Shown here: positions 7,475 to 15,209 of the stretch, piece by piece
Numbering within the stretch: position 1 is the first letter of the stretch
Layout of the letters: the number at the start of each line of letters is the position of its first letter
Assembly: GCA_947085525.1 (NCBI GenBank)
Contig: CAMTWU010000009.1
Coordinates: 1-22,117 of the forward strand
Length of the DNA stretch: 22,117 nt
Direction: 5' to 3'
Origin: JACPYF01 sp947085525
GTDB taxonomy: Bacteria > Patescibacteriota > Saccharimonadia > Saccharimonadales > Saccharimonadaceae
The notes under the pieces: generated by a model
Databases searched by the model: none
What the model was told of the DNA's origin: nothing
The model's input: only the letters and a program-made list of their open reading frames with translations
Program-made: the position numbers and the translations under genes

Positions 7475-8020
7475 TTAAATAGTGTAACTAGTTGGTTCGA
7501 ATTGGTTGTGTATGAAATCGTTTATCACTTTGTCAGTGATTGTGAATATCTCTGGTAGTTTCTCTACTTCAGCTTTATTGAATGAGCCTAGGACAAAGTT
7601 AATGTCACCTTCGACTCTAGCTTCTTGGTCAATACCAACCTTTAGTCGTGCATATTCATTACCGAGGTGTTCATTGAGACTCTTGATACCATTATTGCCT
7701 GCTGGGTCCTCTGTTTTGGGCCGAGTACGGACTTTGCCAAAGGCCAGTTTTAATTCGTCGTGTACGACTAAGATGTCGCTATTATCTAGCTTGTAAAAAT
7801 CTCGAACAGCTCGGGCGCCCTGGCCGCTTTCGTTATAGTATGTTGTTGGTTTGTAAAATAATATCTTTTCATCATCTACTGTCTTTTCACTGATCAGTCC
7901 GTGAAACTTTGGCTTGTCCTGCCACTCGCCCGCAACTCGATCAATCGCCATAAAACCAGTGTTATGACGTGTACCTTTATATTTCTTTTCGGGGTTGCCG
8001 AGGCCAATGATTAACTTCAT
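7475..8020 (-). CDS. pth: Peptidyl-tRNA hydrolase
   Basis: Pth cleaves peptidyl-tRNA released from stalled ribosomes. The 181-aa protein has the usual length and motifs: IIGLGNP with Asn9, GTRHNTGF with catalytic His19, PTTYYNESG with Asn63, and VVHDEL with Asp88. The motif normally read as GHNG is GNNG here (108-111), so the position matching E. coli His113 is Asn. That histidine contributes to substrate binding rather than being the general base, so activity is still expected. The start is ATG 8020. It diverges from the membrane protein gene at 8116 and converges on the structured RNA. Confidence 0.95.
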   Translation of the reverse strand: MKLIIGLGNPEKKYKGTRHNTGFMAIDRVAGEWQDKPKFHGLISEKTVDDEKILFYKPTTYYNESGQGARAVRDFYKLDNSDILVVHDELKLAFGKVRTRPKTEDPAGNNGIKSLNEHLGNEYARLKVGIDQEARVEGDINFVLGSFNKAEVEKLPEIFTITDKVINDFIHNQFEPTSYTI

Positions 8021-8037
8021 ACTAACAGTGTACAGTA

Positions 8038-8066
8038 TTGCTTTTTATACGAAAATATGCTAATAT
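8038..8066 (+). promoter_or_regulatory. Promoter of the 110-aa membrane protein gene
   Basis: TTGCTT (8038-8043), 17 nt, TAATAT (8061-8066) preceded by ATGC, an extended -10. The predicted leader is about 43 nt and ends in AAGGAG before ATG 8116. Confidence 0.7.
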
Positions 8067-8115
8067 ATACTCAAGATCGTTACATTCGGTAAAGATTCGA
8101 ACCTAAGGAGAAAAT

Positions 8116-8448
8116 ATGGATGACTCTATGGATACGAGTAATCTCGTATTTGTCGCTGTAGTGGGGATCCTGGCGTTTTACTTCGCCTTCACTCAGTTCA
8201 TGACCTTCAAACCGAAAGGGATGGCAACTGGTTTGGTAGTTGGGATCATTTCCTACTACATAATCAGGAGTATCGCTGCCGATTTGTTGATATACATCAT
8301 TCCTGCTCTCGCCGTGATCGCGGTGCTTTGGCTCTTGAGTCATCGTGCGAGTGTGCGACGGGCGCGAGAGCGTGAACGACAGCGGCAACAGAACCAACAG
8401 CCTCGACCAGGCGCGCGTAGCACCCAGACAGGTGGCAACTGGCGCTAA
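8116..8448 (+). CDS. Small multi-pass membrane protein, 110 aa
   Basis: One of only two plus-strand protein genes. AAGGAG lies 8 nt before ATG. After a short acidic N-terminus (MDDSMDTS) there are about three hydrophobic helices: 10-28 (LVFVAVVGILAFYFAFTQF), 36-55 (ATGLVVGIISYYIIRSIAAD) and 57-75 (LIYIIPALAVIAVLWLLSH). From residue 76 on, an arginine/glutamine-rich tail (RRARERERQRQQNQQPRPG) suggests a cytoplasmic nucleic-acid- or lipid-interacting end. I do not recognise the family. It has its own strong promoter and terminator, so it is a single-gene unit. Confidence 0.8.
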   Translation: MDDSMDTSNLVFVAVVGILAFYFAFTQFMTFKPKGMATGLVVGIISYYIIRSIAADLLIYIIPALAVIAVLWLLSHRASVRRARERERQRQQNQQPRPGARSTQTGGNWR

Positions 8449-8454
8449 AACTCA

Positions 8455-8518
8455 GGTCGTCCTGACAAGATTTCCGGTAGTTCACACTACTGACGCAATC
8501 TTGTTGGGTCGGCCTTTT
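8455..8518 (+). terminator. Terminator between the membrane protein gene and der
   Basis: A long imperfect stem (8455-8472 with 8497-8514, one T-T mismatch and several G-U) encloses a second hairpin (8475-8481/8486-8492). It is followed by TTTTACTTTTTG. The U-tract overlaps the der stop codon, so the convergent genes share this region. Confidence 0.75.
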
Positions 8519-9842
8519 ACTTTTTGTCCTTTTCCTCTTGACGGAAGCTGAACTTTATAGGGCTGCCGATATAGTCGAACTCTTCGCGGACTTTCTTTTC
8601 TAGGTAACGTTTGTAGCTCCAGTGTAGAAGCTTTAAGTTACTGCCGTGTATGACGAACCATGGTGGGTTTGTGTCAGTTTGTACCATATAGCGAAGTTTT
8701 GGATACGTGTTTTTGAGCCCTGCTGGCGGGTGCATACTGATGGCTTTTGATAGCACTTTGTTGAGCTTGGCGGTTTGGTGTTCGACTTTGCGGCGAGCAT
8801 CGATATCAACTGCTAAGTCAAAGATCTTGGTGACATTTTGACCGGTGACTGAGCTTGTAAAAATTAATGGTGCCCACGGGGTAAATTTGAAATAGTATGC
8901 AATTTTCGGCGCCAATGCATCACGAGTGTAGGCGTCTTTGTCTTCGACACTGTCCCATTTGCTGACCACAATGATCATCCCCTTGCCTGCTTCGTCGATT
9001 AGTCCTGCGAGGCGTTGATCTAGCTGCGTGTTGAGCTCGTTGACATCCATCAGTAGCAAACATATGTCTGACTCTTCGATAGCCTGTAGAGTCCTTAGGA
9101 CGCTAAATTTCTCGATCCCTACCTCTTGCTTACCCTGCCTACGAATACCAGCGGTGTCCAGTAACTCAACATCGCGTTTTTGGTATTTCATAGCGACGCG
9201 GTTTACATCACGAGTTGTACCAGCGATATTAGCCACAATTGCTTGTTGTTTGCCCGCCAAGGTGTTAAACAGATGACTTTTGCCGACATTCGGACGCCCT
9301 ACTAGTGCTATGCGCAGTACTTCGTCGCTTTCGTATTGTTTTGCAGCTGGGATAAGATCTACGATTGCTTCGAGAGTTTTTCGGATACCACGGCTATGTT
9401 CGGCAGATGTCGGTAGAATAGTTTTGATTCCTAGACGGCGGAATTCCTCGGGGTCCAGTGCTTCTTTGAGATCTGTTTTGTTGGTCAGTAAGATGACGGG
9501 CTTTTTGCTTTTGAGTGCTTTTTTGGCGACTATTCGATCTTGGTCACTGGGGTATTTGGTGCTATCTACTACTACCAATATGACGTCAGCTGCCTCGGCC
9601 GCTTCATCTATTTGTTCTTGGATACTGGCTTCGAACTCGTCGTCAGGATCTTTTAGCCCTGCGGTATCTACTAGCCAGAACTGCTTGTTATCGTACTCTG
9701 CCTTACCCACTACGTTGTCGCGTGTTGTACCAGCCTCACGAGCAACAATCGCTTGCTGCGAACGCATAAAGCGGTTGAATAGGCTGCTCTTGCCGACATT
9801 GGTTTGTCCGACGATTGCAACAGTTGGTAGTTGTTTGGCCAT
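8517..9842 (-). CDS. der: Ribosome biogenesis GTPase Der (EngA)
   Basis: Der is a tandem GTPase needed for 50S subunit maturation. The 441-aa protein has G domain 1 with GQTNVGKS (12-19), DTAGL and TNKTD. G domain 2 has GRPNVGKS, DTAGIR and SKWD. A C-terminal KH-like domain starts near 355 (KRYLEKKVREEFDYIGSPIK near the end). A basic tail (EEKDKK) closes it. A good -10 element ends only 10 nt before ATG 9842, so the leader would be about 4 nt. Convergent with the 8116 gene. Confidence 0.97.
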   Translation of the reverse strand: MAKQLPTVAIVGQTNVGKSSLFNRFMRSQQAIVAREAGTTRDNVVGKAEYDNKQFWLVDTAGLKDPDDEFEASIQEQIDEAAEAADVILVVVDSTKYPSDQDRIVAKKALKSKKPVILLTNKTDLKEALDPEEFRRLGIKTILPTSAEHSRGIRKTLEAIVDLIPAAKQYESDEVLRIALVGRPNVGKSHLFNTLAGKQQAIVANIAGTTRDVNRVAMKYQKRDVELLDTAGIRRQGKQEVGIEKFSVLRTLQAIEESDICLLLMDVNELNTQLDQRLAGLIDEAGKGMIIVVSKWDSVEDKDAYTRDALAPKIAYYFKFTPWAPLIFTSSVTGQNVTKIFDLAVDIDARRKVEHQTAKLNKVLSKAISMHPPAGLKNTYPKLRYMVQTDTNPPWFVIHGSNLKLLHWSYKRYLEKKVREEFDYIGSPIKFSFRQEEKDKK

Positions 9843-9852
9843 AATTTACCTT

Positions 9853-9881
9853 ATTGTAACAGATTACCTCTGTTATTACAA
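9853..9881 (-). promoter_or_regulatory. der promoter, nearly leaderless
   Basis: On the minus strand TTGTAA (9876-9881), 17 nt, TACAAT (9853-9858). The start codon follows 10 nt after the -10. Confidence 0.6.
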
Positions 9882-9888
9882 CATTTTA

Positions 9889-10554
9889 TTAGTTTATTTC
9901 AACCTCTTGCCATTGTTGAGACTTCAAATCTCCTATCTGAAAGTTACCGAACTGTATGCGGTGGAGTTTTGTGACGGTGTAGCCTAGTGATTCAAATGTG
10001 CGGCGGATTTGGCGGTTGCGGCCTTCTTTCATAGTTATTTTGTAGCCTTTATCGAGTTTTTCTATCATAAACTTACTATCACCATCCTCTAGCTGGACGC
10101 CGTGGTCGCTGATCATTTGCTGGTGTAATGGCTGCAAAGGTTTATTTAGCTCTACCTCATATATTTTGACTTTTAAAAATTTCGGATGTGTCATAGTGTG
10201 AGCAAAATCACCATCATTTGTCAGCAAAATAATACCTGAGCTATCGCGGTCTAAACGACCGACGGTTTTGAGTTGTTGTAACTCTGGTGGTAGTAATGAA
10301 TAAATTGTTGGGCTATCGCCTTGTCGCTTGCGCGAACAGACATAATTAATAGGTTTGTTGAGAGCAATATATTGGGCGGTCGAACTCTTGTCGATCTCTT
10401 TGCCATCGACGATTATAGTAGCCTCTTCACTAGATTGTTCGCCTAGTTTGGCGATTGTACCATCTATGGTGACTTTTCCATCATCAATCAAATTATCGGC
10501 TTCACGACGTGAAATACCTAAAATACGAGCAATATGTTTATTAAGACGAGTCAT
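9889..10554 (-). CDS. RsuA/RluB/RluE/RluF-family rRNA pseudouridine synthase
   Basis: The 221-aa enzyme isomerises uridine to pseudouridine in rRNA. An N-terminal S4 RNA-binding domain (about 1-50: RLNKHIARILGISRREAD) precedes the catalytic domain. The catalytic aspartate is Asp102 in GRLDRDSSGIILLTNDG, and the family C-terminal motif EGRNRQIRRTFESLGY is present. The exact substrate (RsuA against RluB/E/F) cannot be read from the motifs. A TATAAT lies 8 nt before ATG 10554 inside the end of the upstream response regulator gene, so the gene probably has its own leaderless transcript. Confidence 0.92.
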   Translation of the reverse strand: MTRLNKHIARILGISRREADNLIDDGKVTIDGTIAKLGEQSSEEATIIVDGKEIDKSSTAQYIALNKPINYVCSRKRQGDSPTIYSLLPPELQQLKTVGRLDRDSSGIILLTNDGDFAHTMTHPKFLKVKIYEVELNKPLQPLHQQMISDHGVQLEDGDSKFMIEKLDKGYKITMKEGRNRQIRRTFESLGYTVTKLHRIQFGNFQIGDLKSQQWQEVEIN

Positions 10555-10562
10555 ATTGGTTT

Positions 10563-10590
10563 ATTATAACTTATCGTTCGGGTGGAACAA
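10563..10590 (-). promoter_or_regulatory. Pseudouridine synthase promoter, leaderless
   Basis: On the minus strand TTGTTC (10585-10590), 16 nt, TATAAT (10563-10568). The predicted start falls within about 2 nt of ATG 10554. Confidence 0.6.
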
Positions 10591-11506
10591 TCGGAGTATC
10601 TGCATGTTCATCAACTGCAGGTGCTGGCGGTGATATTGCGGCTGCAGGATCAGGCATTGGAGCTGGCGCTGCGGGCTCTGGTGTTGGTGTTGCGGATATT
10701 GTTGGTGGAACTACGCCGTCATCTGCTGTAGGTGCTGGTGCGGTTGGAGCAGGCATAGATACGCTATCAGCTGTTTCTAGTGGTGGAACCGCAGATGAGG
10801 CGCCATCTGGTACGTTTTCGATAGCCTGGATAGACGTTTTGAATTCTTTGTCGATTAGCTCGCCTACGTCAACATTGCTCACGCGTGGGTTGTCTTTGAG
10901 CGGTTGGATCACACGATCGCCAAGCGTACTCGGACGCTGGCCAGTGAATGGTGCTGTTGGTTCAGGGATAGTAGTTGCGGATGCAACAGTGCTAACTGAT
11001 TGGTCAGGTGCTGGTGGAGTCACTGTCGGTGCAGAAACCATACCAGTTGCGACTGGTGATACAGGAGCAGCTGGTGCGACAGGTGCCGGAGCCACAGGAG
11101 CTGGTGTGCCTGCTGGAGCGGTCGGGGCGGCGCCAGGCTTGTCAGCCAATACTTGGTGGACGGCTTTGACGACGTCCTCGATACCAACTTGAGATTTGAC
11201 TAGGTACATATCTGCACCCAGTTGTTCGCCACGTTTACGTTGTTCGTCGCTAGATAGCGCGGTCATCATGATAACTTTGATGTTTTTTGTTTCAGTTGTA
11301 GAACGCAAAATGTCTAGCATGTCGAAACCGCTAATTTTTGGCATCATAACATCACTCACAATTAGGTCTGGGCGGTCCTTAATAGCCATAGCCAGCGCTT
11401 CTTCGCCGTCACCAGCAGAAACAATGTCATATCCTTCGGCAAGTAGTCGTACGCCGTATATCTCTCGTAGGCTCTTGTCATCTTCGACAAGCATAATTTT
11501 CGTCAT
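10571..11506 (-). CDS. Response regulator with a long Pro/Ala-rich tail
   Basis: The receiver domain is at about 1-122, with the acidic pair in MLVEDD, phospho-acceptor Asp52 in IVSDVMMP, Thr in MMTALSS and Lys in YLVKSQ. There is no DNA-binding or enzymatic output domain. Residues about 125-311 are low-complexity proline, alanine, valine and threonine (PAPVAPAPVAPAAPVSPVA and similar), with one less repetitive stretch at about 190-235 (TLGDRVIQPLKDNPRVSNVD). The tail may be a flexible tether or protein-interaction arm. GGGGGT lies 3 nt before ATG. It lies 217 nt downstream of a histidine kinase gene on the same strand and is its likely partner. Confidence 0.88.
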   Translation of the reverse strand: MTKIMLVEDDKSLREIYGVRLLAEGYDIVSAGDGEEALAMAIKDRPDLIVSDVMMPKISGFDMLDILRSTTETKNIKVIMMTALSSDEQRKRGEQLGADMYLVKSQVGIEDVVKAVHQVLADKPGAAPTAPAGTPAPVAPAPVAPAAPVSPVATGMVSAPTVTPPAPDQSVSTVASATTIPEPTAPFTGQRPSTLGDRVIQPLKDNPRVSNVDVGELIDKEFKTSIQAIENVPDGASSAVPPLETADSVSMPAPTAPAPTADDGVVPPTISATPTPEPAAPAPMPDPAAAISPPAPAVDEHADTPIVPPER

Positions 11507-11723
11507 ATTACCCCCATTTTAAATGTTACGTAGCAAAAATGCTAGTGCTTTTTTATTTAACCATGAATTACACATTTTCATATTGCCCCAAAACACTCCT
11601 CGCTTGCTATAAAATCCCAATCTTATTTCGATATAGCTATTGCTATAGCTCAATAAAATTAAAACTTTCTATCAAAACGATTTAGCATTTTGGATTCAAT
11701 AGCAAAATGTGCAATCCATGGTT
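11507..11723 (-). other. Intergenic region with a possible 20-aa leader peptide
   Basis: Between the kinase stop and the response regulator start lies a small AGCTAT/ATAGCT hairpin near 11630-11645. A short frame at 11519-11581 (MKMCNSWLNKKALAFLLRNI) has GGGG a few bases before its ATG and ends just before the regulator's Shine-Dalgarno. This could be a leader peptide or chance. I see no clear terminator, so kinase and regulator may be co-transcribed. Confidence 0.25.
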
Positions 11724-13364
11724 TTACATCATATCGGCTGGAGTTGTCTCAATCCTACGGGTTGCTTCCTCGTGTGATAACCGTGGAAATTCCACCAGGA
11801 ATGTACTTCCCTCTTTGTACATACTCTCTAGCCACAGACGTCCACCCATGGTCTCTACTAGTCTACGACATAGGTAGAGTCCCAGTCCAGTACCACCGAT
11901 ATCACGGGTATCAGAATTATCCACACGATAGAATTTTTGGAACAAGTGCACCTGGTCTTCCTTTGGTATGCCGATACCTGTGTCGTGGACAGATAGTGTG
12001 GCGTGGGTAGCGTCGCCGACTATATCGACTGTCACGTTGCCTTTGAGCGTGTATTTGATAGCATTTTCTACTAGGTTACTGACAACTTCGCGCAAATGGT
12101 CATTGTCGACGTCAACGTAATACACAGGGCTCAGTGGTTTGCCCATTCCACCTTGTTGCAAGTTAGGTTTGAACATTAGTACCAAGCCTTTAGCTTTTGC
12201 CTGCGTTTCAAATGTCTGGACGATTTCGTTGACGAATGCAACCAGATCAACAACTTTAGGAGTATTTTTGAGCCGACCGTCCTCGACACGCGAAATATCC
12301 AGTAAATCTTGGAATAATCGTCCTAGGTGTTGAATACTGCCATAAGCTTTTGTTAGGTAATCTCGTGCCTTGGCGTCAATAGTTGCAGTGTTTGGGTTCA
12401 GGGCGAGCCCTAGGTAGCCTTCGATCGTGGCAACCGGTGTACGCATCTCGTGGCTGGCGGTTGATATGAACTCTGCTTGTTGACGCTCCTCGGCCTTTTC
12501 GTGGGTAATATCGCGGAATACACAAATAGCACCAGCACCAATCTGGCCGACTGGCGACGTTGATACTGATATTAGTAACTTCTTGCCCGAACTAGTCTCT
12601 AATTGCAGGTCGTTTGATGTGACGGGGTTATTAGTCCGCAAAACTTGTTGGATTGGATCGGTGTTTTCGTTGACAGCCTCGCCTGTTTTAGTCAAGAGTT
12701 TGATGACGGTGCGGTAATCGAGCTTTAGCGCGTCTTGCTTGCCCCAGCCGATGATAGATTGGGCTGCTGGGTTGATTAGTTGGATTGTTCCTTGTGAATC
12801 GACCGCCACTACCCCATCGTTGATAGCGTTAATCACGATTTCAGATTTGTTGGCGACTTGGCTGAGCTCACGCACTAGTTCGCTGTAGGCCTTGTCTTTG
12901 GCGGTGTCATGGTGTGATTTGTGGTGCCAGATCAACCAGCTAGCCAGTATCGGTACTTCATACGCAAGCAAAAATATGATCAGTTGAGACGATGGATCAA
13001 CTCGTTGAAAAACCGCGATTTCGAGCAGTAGATAAAAGTTGACGGCGATCAAAAAGCCGACTAGTATTCGCCAGCCGAATAGTCCCGCAAAAACTGCTGC
13101 TAATATCCATAACGCGATGAATGGTGATGTGATAGGGTCTGTGAGCATCAATAGTAATGCAACGTTGATACACAGCCCTATATAGATAGCCAAGGTGATT
13201 TGGGCTAGTTTTTCGCGCGGGGCGATCAGATATGCGGTGATACTGGCGACTGCTACTGCAACCGAGACTAATGCGACTGGAAATGGCACGACAAAATCTG
13301 CTGTGATGATCTGTCCACTAGCAAAATATCCAAACGCAAAAAACGCTATCAAAAATAGCGACAC
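11724..13364 (-). CDS. Membrane sensor histidine kinase with PAS domain
   Basis: As called from GTG 13364, the protein has 546 residues: about five or six transmembrane helices in residues 1-145, a PAS domain (about 175-285), HisKA with phospho-acceptor His305 in FISTASHEMRTPVATIEGY, and a HATPase_c domain with VENAIKY, HDTGIGIPKED and GGTGLGLYLCRR. There is no periplasmic sensor domain, so it probably senses through the membrane helices or PAS. The true start is unclear. GTG 13364 falls inside the first hydrophobic helix and has no Shine-Dalgarno. The frame stays open upstream, and a strong AAAGGAGG (13444-13451) sits 7-8 nt before an in-frame ATC at 13436. No ATG, GTG or TTG is available in that frame between them. 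Confidence 0.9.
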   Translation of the reverse strand: MSLFLIAFFAFGYFASGQIITADFVVPFPVALVSVAVAVASITAYLIAPREKLAQITLAIYIGLCINVALLLMLTDPITSPFIALWILAAVFAGLFGWRILVGFLIAVNFYLLLEIAVFQRVDPSSQLIIFLLAYEVPILASWLIWHHKSHHDTAKDKAYSELVRELSQVANKSEIVINAINDGVVAVDSQGTIQLINPAAQSIIGWGKQDALKLDYRTVIKLLTKTGEAVNENTDPIQQVLRTNNPVTSNDLQLETSSGKKLLISVSTSPVGQIGAGAICVFRDITHEKAEERQQAEFISTASHEMRTPVATIEGYLGLALNPNTATIDAKARDYLTKAYGSIQHLGRLFQDLLDISRVEDGRLKNTPKVVDLVAFVNEIVQTFETQAKAKGLVLMFKPNLQQGGMGKPLSPVYYVDVDNDHLREVVSNLVENAIKYTLKGNVTVDIVGDATHATLSVHDTGIGIPKEDQVHLFQKFYRVDNSDTRDIGGTGLGLYLCRRLVETMGGRLWLESMYKEGSTFLVEFPRLSHEEATRRIETTPADMM

Positions 13365-13410
13365 AAAGAAAGATATCTCGCATATGCGGCGATACCAAAA
13401 AGCTGAAATG

Positions 13411-13498
13411 GTAAATGTCGACTCGTCCGAGTTGATCCCCCACCCTCCTTTGTTAATTGCTAGTGTTTATTATTGCAAAAAAGTCTGAGGTTTACTAG
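13411..13498. repeat. 88-bp direct repeat, copy A (kinase leader)
   Basis: Matches 16313-16400 without gaps at 80 of 88 positions, including a perfect first 39 bp. It covers the Shine-Dalgarno and first codons of the histidine kinase. It forms the left border of the glycosyltransferase/nucleotidyltransferase/NUDIX cassette. Confidence 0.9.
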
Positions 13499-13512
13499 GG
13501 GGAATCTCGGTG

Positions 13513-14511
13513 CTAGTGAATCTCGCTATCTTTTCGATTGTGCTTGGTTGTTATCTGTTGTTTCCATACACCATTTTCATCTAGTAGTAGTTTCGATTCA
13601 TCACGACCAGAGCGTACGTTATTTAATACATCTTTGTAAGTATCGATAAATGTATCAAAATCAATGCCATTTGCTATACACGCTTCTCTCCACTCACGGT
13701 CTATCCATTCTTCTGGATATTTTTCATTTGTCCATTTGCGTATCTTTGGTATGTACTCTTTGAGTTCATGGAAAGACTCGGCAAGATCCTCGTGTGCAAA
13801 CTGGTAGCGCCATTGTTGGCGGTAGTAGTCATCCCAGGTTTGGGGTGGTATGAAGCGCGCCATATAGTTTTTAGTGACGCGTATTGTCTGAAAGTCGTAA
13901 TCCCGGGCAATGATTGCTGTTAGCCAATTATCTTCATGCACGCGTGCGCCTGCAGGAAATTTTAATGATTTTCCTTCAATGAGAAGGTCTTTTGACCATC
14001 CAAGATAAGCACCATGTAGCCAGTATTTTTCTGGAAATGCATGTCGCCTTAGAGCGTTCATGATAATTACTTTGGCCAAATTTTTATCATCAGGTAGTGT
14101 TCCTTCAATTGGGGTATGATGCATACTCACAACAGTAGTATCTGGTTGATTAATTGCATCAACTGTCCATGCGATAGATCCAGGATCCATCACTAAGTCA
14201 CCATCAATCAAAATCAAGTATTGTCCACGAGAGATATCAATGCCATCATTGACAGCAAACATTTTCCCAGGAGTTTCACAATGAATTACTTTGCCTTCCA
14301 CTAAATTATCCTGGAAATTATTAGTTGCAAAAACTTTTTCTGCAACTATATCCGTCGTATCTTTGCAACAATTTGCGATGACTATAATTTCACATCTCTT
14401 ACCAAATCGACGAATGTCATCTCTGACAGATTTTAATGTGGCGGGCAGGCAATCTGCTTCATTTTTTGTAACGGGTATTAAAATTGAGACCTCAATCTTA
14501 GAATTTGTCAT
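13513..14511 (-). CDS. Glycosyltransferase family 2
   Basis: The 332-aa protein has a GT-A fold: an N-terminal strand VSILIPVTKNEADCLP, the nucleotide-binding region IIVIANCCKDTTDIV, and the metal-binding DxD as IDGD at 102-105. A conserved ED motif (VHEDNW) probably supplies the catalytic base. The C-terminal third is hydrophilic and no membrane helices are visible, so it is a soluble or peripheral enzyme. The start lies 2 nt after the stop of the upstream nucleotidyltransferase, whose last codons form its Shine-Dalgarno (GAGGGGTGA), implying coupled translation. The sugar donor and acceptor are unknown; the two upstream genes may make or activate the donor. Confidence 0.88.
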   Translation of the reverse strand: MTNSKIEVSILIPVTKNEADCLPATLKSVRDDIRRFGKRCEIIVIANCCKDTTDIVAEKVFATNNFQDNLVEGKVIHCETPGKMFAVNDGIDISRGQYLILIDGDLVMDPGSIAWTVDAINQPDTTVVSMHHTPIEGTLPDDKNLAKVIIMNALRRHAFPEKYWLHGAYLGWSKDLLIEGKSLKFPAGARVHEDNWLTAIIARDYDFQTIRVTKNYMARFIPPQTWDDYYRQQWRYQFAHEDLAESFHELKEYIPKIRKWTNEKYPEEWIDREWREACIANGIDFDTFIDTYKDVLNNVRSGRDESKLLLDENGVWKQQITTKHNRKDSEIH

Positions 14512-14513
14512 TA

Positions 14514-15209
14514 CTATTCACCCCTCACGCGTTTTACTAATGCCGTGGTACTAATTACGCCATTCAATAGTTCATCGGAAAATGCGCCAGAATTTTCATC
14601 GATAACATGAAACTTACTATCAGGGTGTCGGTCAAAAGTTGCCTGATTGATTGCTTTTATAATAGTGAGATCTGCTCCATTTGATGCGACATTGTAGACC
14701 TTGCTAGAGTGGTGACAAGATTCCTCGGGGCATACGCTACATGAATGTGGTCCATGTTTTGTAATAAAGTCTACAAGATAACCCTTTCCACCAATACCTT
14801 GTAATGCTAACATTCTTGCTCGAGTTTTCCAGTCGAGAATAGGACGAATTGCCCCACCGCTATGTTCCTTTAGTGATTTATTTTCGGCAATTGCATCATT
14901 GGCATCAAGTGACACAACTAGTTTAATCTCGTCAGAAGTTGCTAAGTCGTATAGTTCATCACGGTTGTCCGTGCTACCTAACATATGCGCAGCACCGATT
15001 ATTTTTGCTTGAACGAGTCCTCTGAGGTGGTTTAATCCCAATATGTCATATGCACCGCCATTTGCAACGACAAATTTTCCTTGTGACTGCCATTCGGCAA
15101 CTCTTGCTTTGGTCTGCTCAGTTGTACATATTTCGTTGCCACTTTCTACAATACGATCACTCGTAGAATCGTTGATAAATGTATTTGTGATATCAAAATT
15201 AACCTTCAT
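14514..15209 (-). CDS. Cytidylyltransferase-fold protein, paralogue 2
   Basis: The 231-aa protein is similar throughout to its upstream neighbour. The Rossmann-like strand and motif GGAYDILGLNHLRGL corresponds to the GxFDxxHxGH motif of glycerol-3-phosphate and RfaE/HldE-type nucleotidyltransferases, but the first histidine is Gly. It retains ILDWKTRARMLALQ and the C-terminal ISTTALVKRVR, matching the (S/T)ST.I..RI motif of the family. A Cys/His cluster (HGPHSCSVCPEESCHH) could bind a metal. AGAGGAT precedes ATG 15209, and the gene overlaps the upstream stop by 11 nt. A role in making a nucleotide-activated sugar or alcohol is plausible but unproven. Confidence 0.78.
   Translation of the reverse strand: MKVNFDITNTFINDSTSDRIVESGNEICTTEQTKARVAEWQSQGKFVVANGGAYDILGLNHLRGLVQAKIIGAAHMLGSTDNRDELYDLATSDEIKLVVSLDANDAIAENKSLKEHSGGAIRPILDWKTRARMLALQGIGGKGYLVDFITKHGPHSCSVCPEESCHHSSKVYNVASNGADLTIIKAINQATFDRHPDSKFHVIDENSGAFSDELLNGVISTTALVKRVRGE

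Noticed and set aside
9280..9987. 235-aa plus-strand frame over der
   Set aside because: The opposite strand encodes the conserved first G domain of Der; the frame is low-complexity Ser/Leu, typical of an antisense shadow.
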